A stretch of 7,516 nucleotides of DNA from Spirochaetaceae bacterium. Lineage in GTDB: Bacteria > Spirochaetota > Spirochaetia > SZUA-6 > Fen-1364. A model generated the notes under the pieces. That model saw only the letters and a program-made list of their open reading frames with translations, did not search any database and had not been told where the DNA came from. Position numbers and translations under genes: made by a program. The DNA is taken from positions 1 through 7,516 of the forward strand of contig PMZS01000129.1 of the NCBI GenBank assembly GCA_003170115.1, read 5' to 3'. Below, one piece after another: positions 6,418 to 7,516 of this stretch (the first letter of the stretch is position 1; every line of letters begins with the position of its first letter).

Positions 6418-7516
6418 ACCGTTTTTCCCACTTCGTATCTTTTTGTATCGATGCTCTTGCGCCAGGCCTGCAAATCCGCCAGCTCACGCTCCAGCTCGGG
6501 GAATCGATACGCGAAGAGCCCTTCCTTCTCCAGCGGGACGGGCTCCGCCTTCAGCGAGGCGGCGATTCGATCCAGGATCCTGCGGCTTGTCCCCGCGAGA
6601 TCCCGGGGATCGAGATTCGTCCCCGTGGGGCGCACATCCCGGGGGTCCACGCGTGAGGGAGAAGCGAGTATCAGTGCCATCACTCTCCTCCTCAGCGTCT
6701 CTTCCCTTAACGCGTCGTTCTGTCGGCCACGACGGATATTCCGCACCAGGGGGACCAGGAAGAAGCACAGGGAAAAGGCAACAGGGATGAAGCCCAGGAC
6801 CACCGCCAGGACCGGTACGGGACTGATCCCCGCCTGCAGGAGCAGGCGGCCCACGAACGAGTACAGGAGCGGAGCCGTCTTCACCAGCGCCGCGGCTCCC
6901 TGCACGAGGCTGATTCCCAGGAAGTACGATCCGAATGCGAGGTTGAAGGCGTTGAAGAAGATGATCCATCCGTTCGTGCGCGGCTTGTTCGCGGAGAAGG
7001 GGACCACGAGTTTCGTCGCGGGGTTGAGGACCGGCACCTGGCCGATGGCCTTTTGCGAGGCGTCCGATGTCCGCATGAGCTCGGGAAATGAGTACACCAC
7101 GGTCCCCTCATCCGTGACGCCCGGCTCACCTTCGTATTCCAGGAGCAGGCGGTTCATCAGCGCGTTGGCGGCATCATTCTCCCGGCCTGTCAGCGCCATG
7201 AGCTCTTCAAGCGTGACCACTCCCTTGTGGGAGCGGATGTAGGAAATGACGTACTTCCTCTCCGCCTCGTCCCACAAGTTGTTCGGGTCTCCCTCTCCGA
7301 AGACGAACCCGAAAACGGATTTGTAGAATGCGCGGCCGCTCTTCTGCTGATTTCTCCGTGGGTCCTTGAGAATGCTCGACCAGAACCACATCCGGAGAAT
7401 CAGGTTGAAGAGCTGCATCACGAGGTACATCCCGCCGAATCCGCCCCCCCGGTCCCGGCCGCCGCCCCGCCCGTCGCTCCGGCCCGCGACGCTCGCCGCC
7501 ATCGAGGCGAGGATGG
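6399..7516 (-). CDS. Membrane protein with Gly-rich N-terminus and duplicated module (cyanobacterial/plastid-like uncharacterised family)
   Basis: Function unknown. The frame stays open to the window edge. The first ATG (7500-7502) lacks a ribosome binding site, and the preceding codons (ILAS) join MAASVAG in a signal-peptide-like run, so the real start is probably upstream; numbering here is from that ATG. Seen: an Arg/Gly-rich stretch (7-24), a hydrophobic segment (about 26-45), then YKSVFGFVFGEGDPNN (60-75). Module 1 (about 80-142) has YVISYIRSHKGVVTLEELMAL and ends DEGTVVYSFPEL. Two or three hydrophobic segments follow (about 179-206, possibly 208-224, and 231-253). Module 2 (about 266-337) ends KEGLFAYRFPEL. 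A C-terminal charged tail closes with VFDSG. SVFxFxFGxGDPN and GxxVYxFPEL recall, from memory, a conserved cyanobacterial family with chloroplast members such as Arabidopsis At5g03900. The modules look like small winged-helix folds, which is inference. It converges on the kinase gene with an eight-base gap and is transcribed separately from the cluster. Confidence 0.85.
   Translation of the reverse strand, partial: ILASMAASVAGRSDGRGGGRDRGGGFGGMYLVMQLFNLILRMWFWSSILKDPRRNQQKSGRAFYKSVFGFVFGEGDPNNLWDEAERKYVISYIRSHKGVVTLEELMALTGRENDAANALMNRLLLEYEGEPGVTDEGTVVYSFPELMRTSDASQKAIGQVPVLNPATKLVVPFSANKPRTNGWIIFFNAFNLAFGSYFLGISLVQGAAALVKTAPLLYSFVGRLLLQAGISPVPVLAVVLGFIPVAFSLCFFLVPLVRNIRRGRQNDALREETLRRRVMALILASPSRVDPRDVRPTGTNLDPRDLAGTSRRILDRIAASLKAEPVPLEKEGLFAYRFPELERELADLQAWRKSIDTKRYEVGKTVFDSGQ

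Noticed and set aside
6370..6426. Possible intrinsic terminator between the convergent genes
   Set aside because: The GGTCC/GGACC hairpin is not followed by a T-run on either strand. The TTTTT at 6422-6426 has no adjacent stable stem, so a terminator cannot be supported.
6451..7242. Plus-strand open frame (263 codons) opposite the minus-strand membrane protein
   Set aside because: The product is Ser/Arg-rich without domains. The minus-strand frame has membrane segments, an internal duplication and family-like motifs.
1..7516. Defence, phage, CRISPR or other specialised novel system
   Set aside because: All seven genes fit housekeeping, envelope or repair families or native-looking unknowns, with uniform base composition. 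No toxin-antitoxin pairs, integrases, tRNA-linked sites or regular repeat arrays were seen.

Overview
The window is a GC-rich bacterial segment with strong G/C preference at third codon positions in every real gene. It carries six co-directional plus-strand genes (1-6390) that run into one convergent minus-strand gene (7516-6399). A gene for apolipoprotein N-acyltransferase indicates a bacterium that matures lipoproteins, most likely a diderm. The single-chain glycyl-tRNA synthetase, rather than the alpha2beta2 type, fits groups such as spirochaetes, Deinococcus-Thermus, Bacteroidetes and other deep-branching phyla. The phylum cannot be fixed from the sequence alone. A GC-rich uncultivated lineage is a guess.

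Layout: (1) 1-747, C-terminal half of glycyl-tRNA synthetase, cut by the window edge. (2) 744-2021, complete tyrosyl-tRNA synthetase with C-terminal S4 domain, overlapping the previous gene by four bases (GTGA). (3) 2026-2568, a 180-residue protein with four predicted membrane segments and no recognised family. (4) 2565-4457, apolipoprotein N-acyltransferase with all three catalytic residues and an unusual membrane-embedded N-terminal extension of about 120 residues, again joined by a GTGA overlap. (5) 4468-5184, a helix-hairpin-helix DNA glycosylase related to endonuclease III / MagIII that lacks the lyase lysine but keeps four iron-sulfur-type cysteines. (6) 5218-6390, a PfkB/ribokinase-family sugar kinase of unassigned substrate. 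(7) 7516-6399 on the minus strand, a membrane protein with a Gly-rich N-terminus and two similar modules around a hydrophobic core, probably related to an uncharacterised cyanobacterial/chloroplast family.

The plus-strand genes are packed with gaps of -4, 4, -4, 10 and 33 bases and are probably one transcription unit. They combine translation (two aminoacyl-tRNA synthetases), lipoprotein maturation and DNA base repair. This looks like a housekeeping operon rather than a defence or mobile system. No RNA gene, CRISPR array, insertion sequence or phage gene was seen. The points most worth a second look are the Lnt extension together with the unknown membrane gene translationally coupled to it, the duplicated module in the minus-strand protein, the altered active-site helix and cysteine spacing of the glycosylase, and a palindromic repeat-like sequence at the convergent junction. 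No stretch longer than 300 bases is without a gene.
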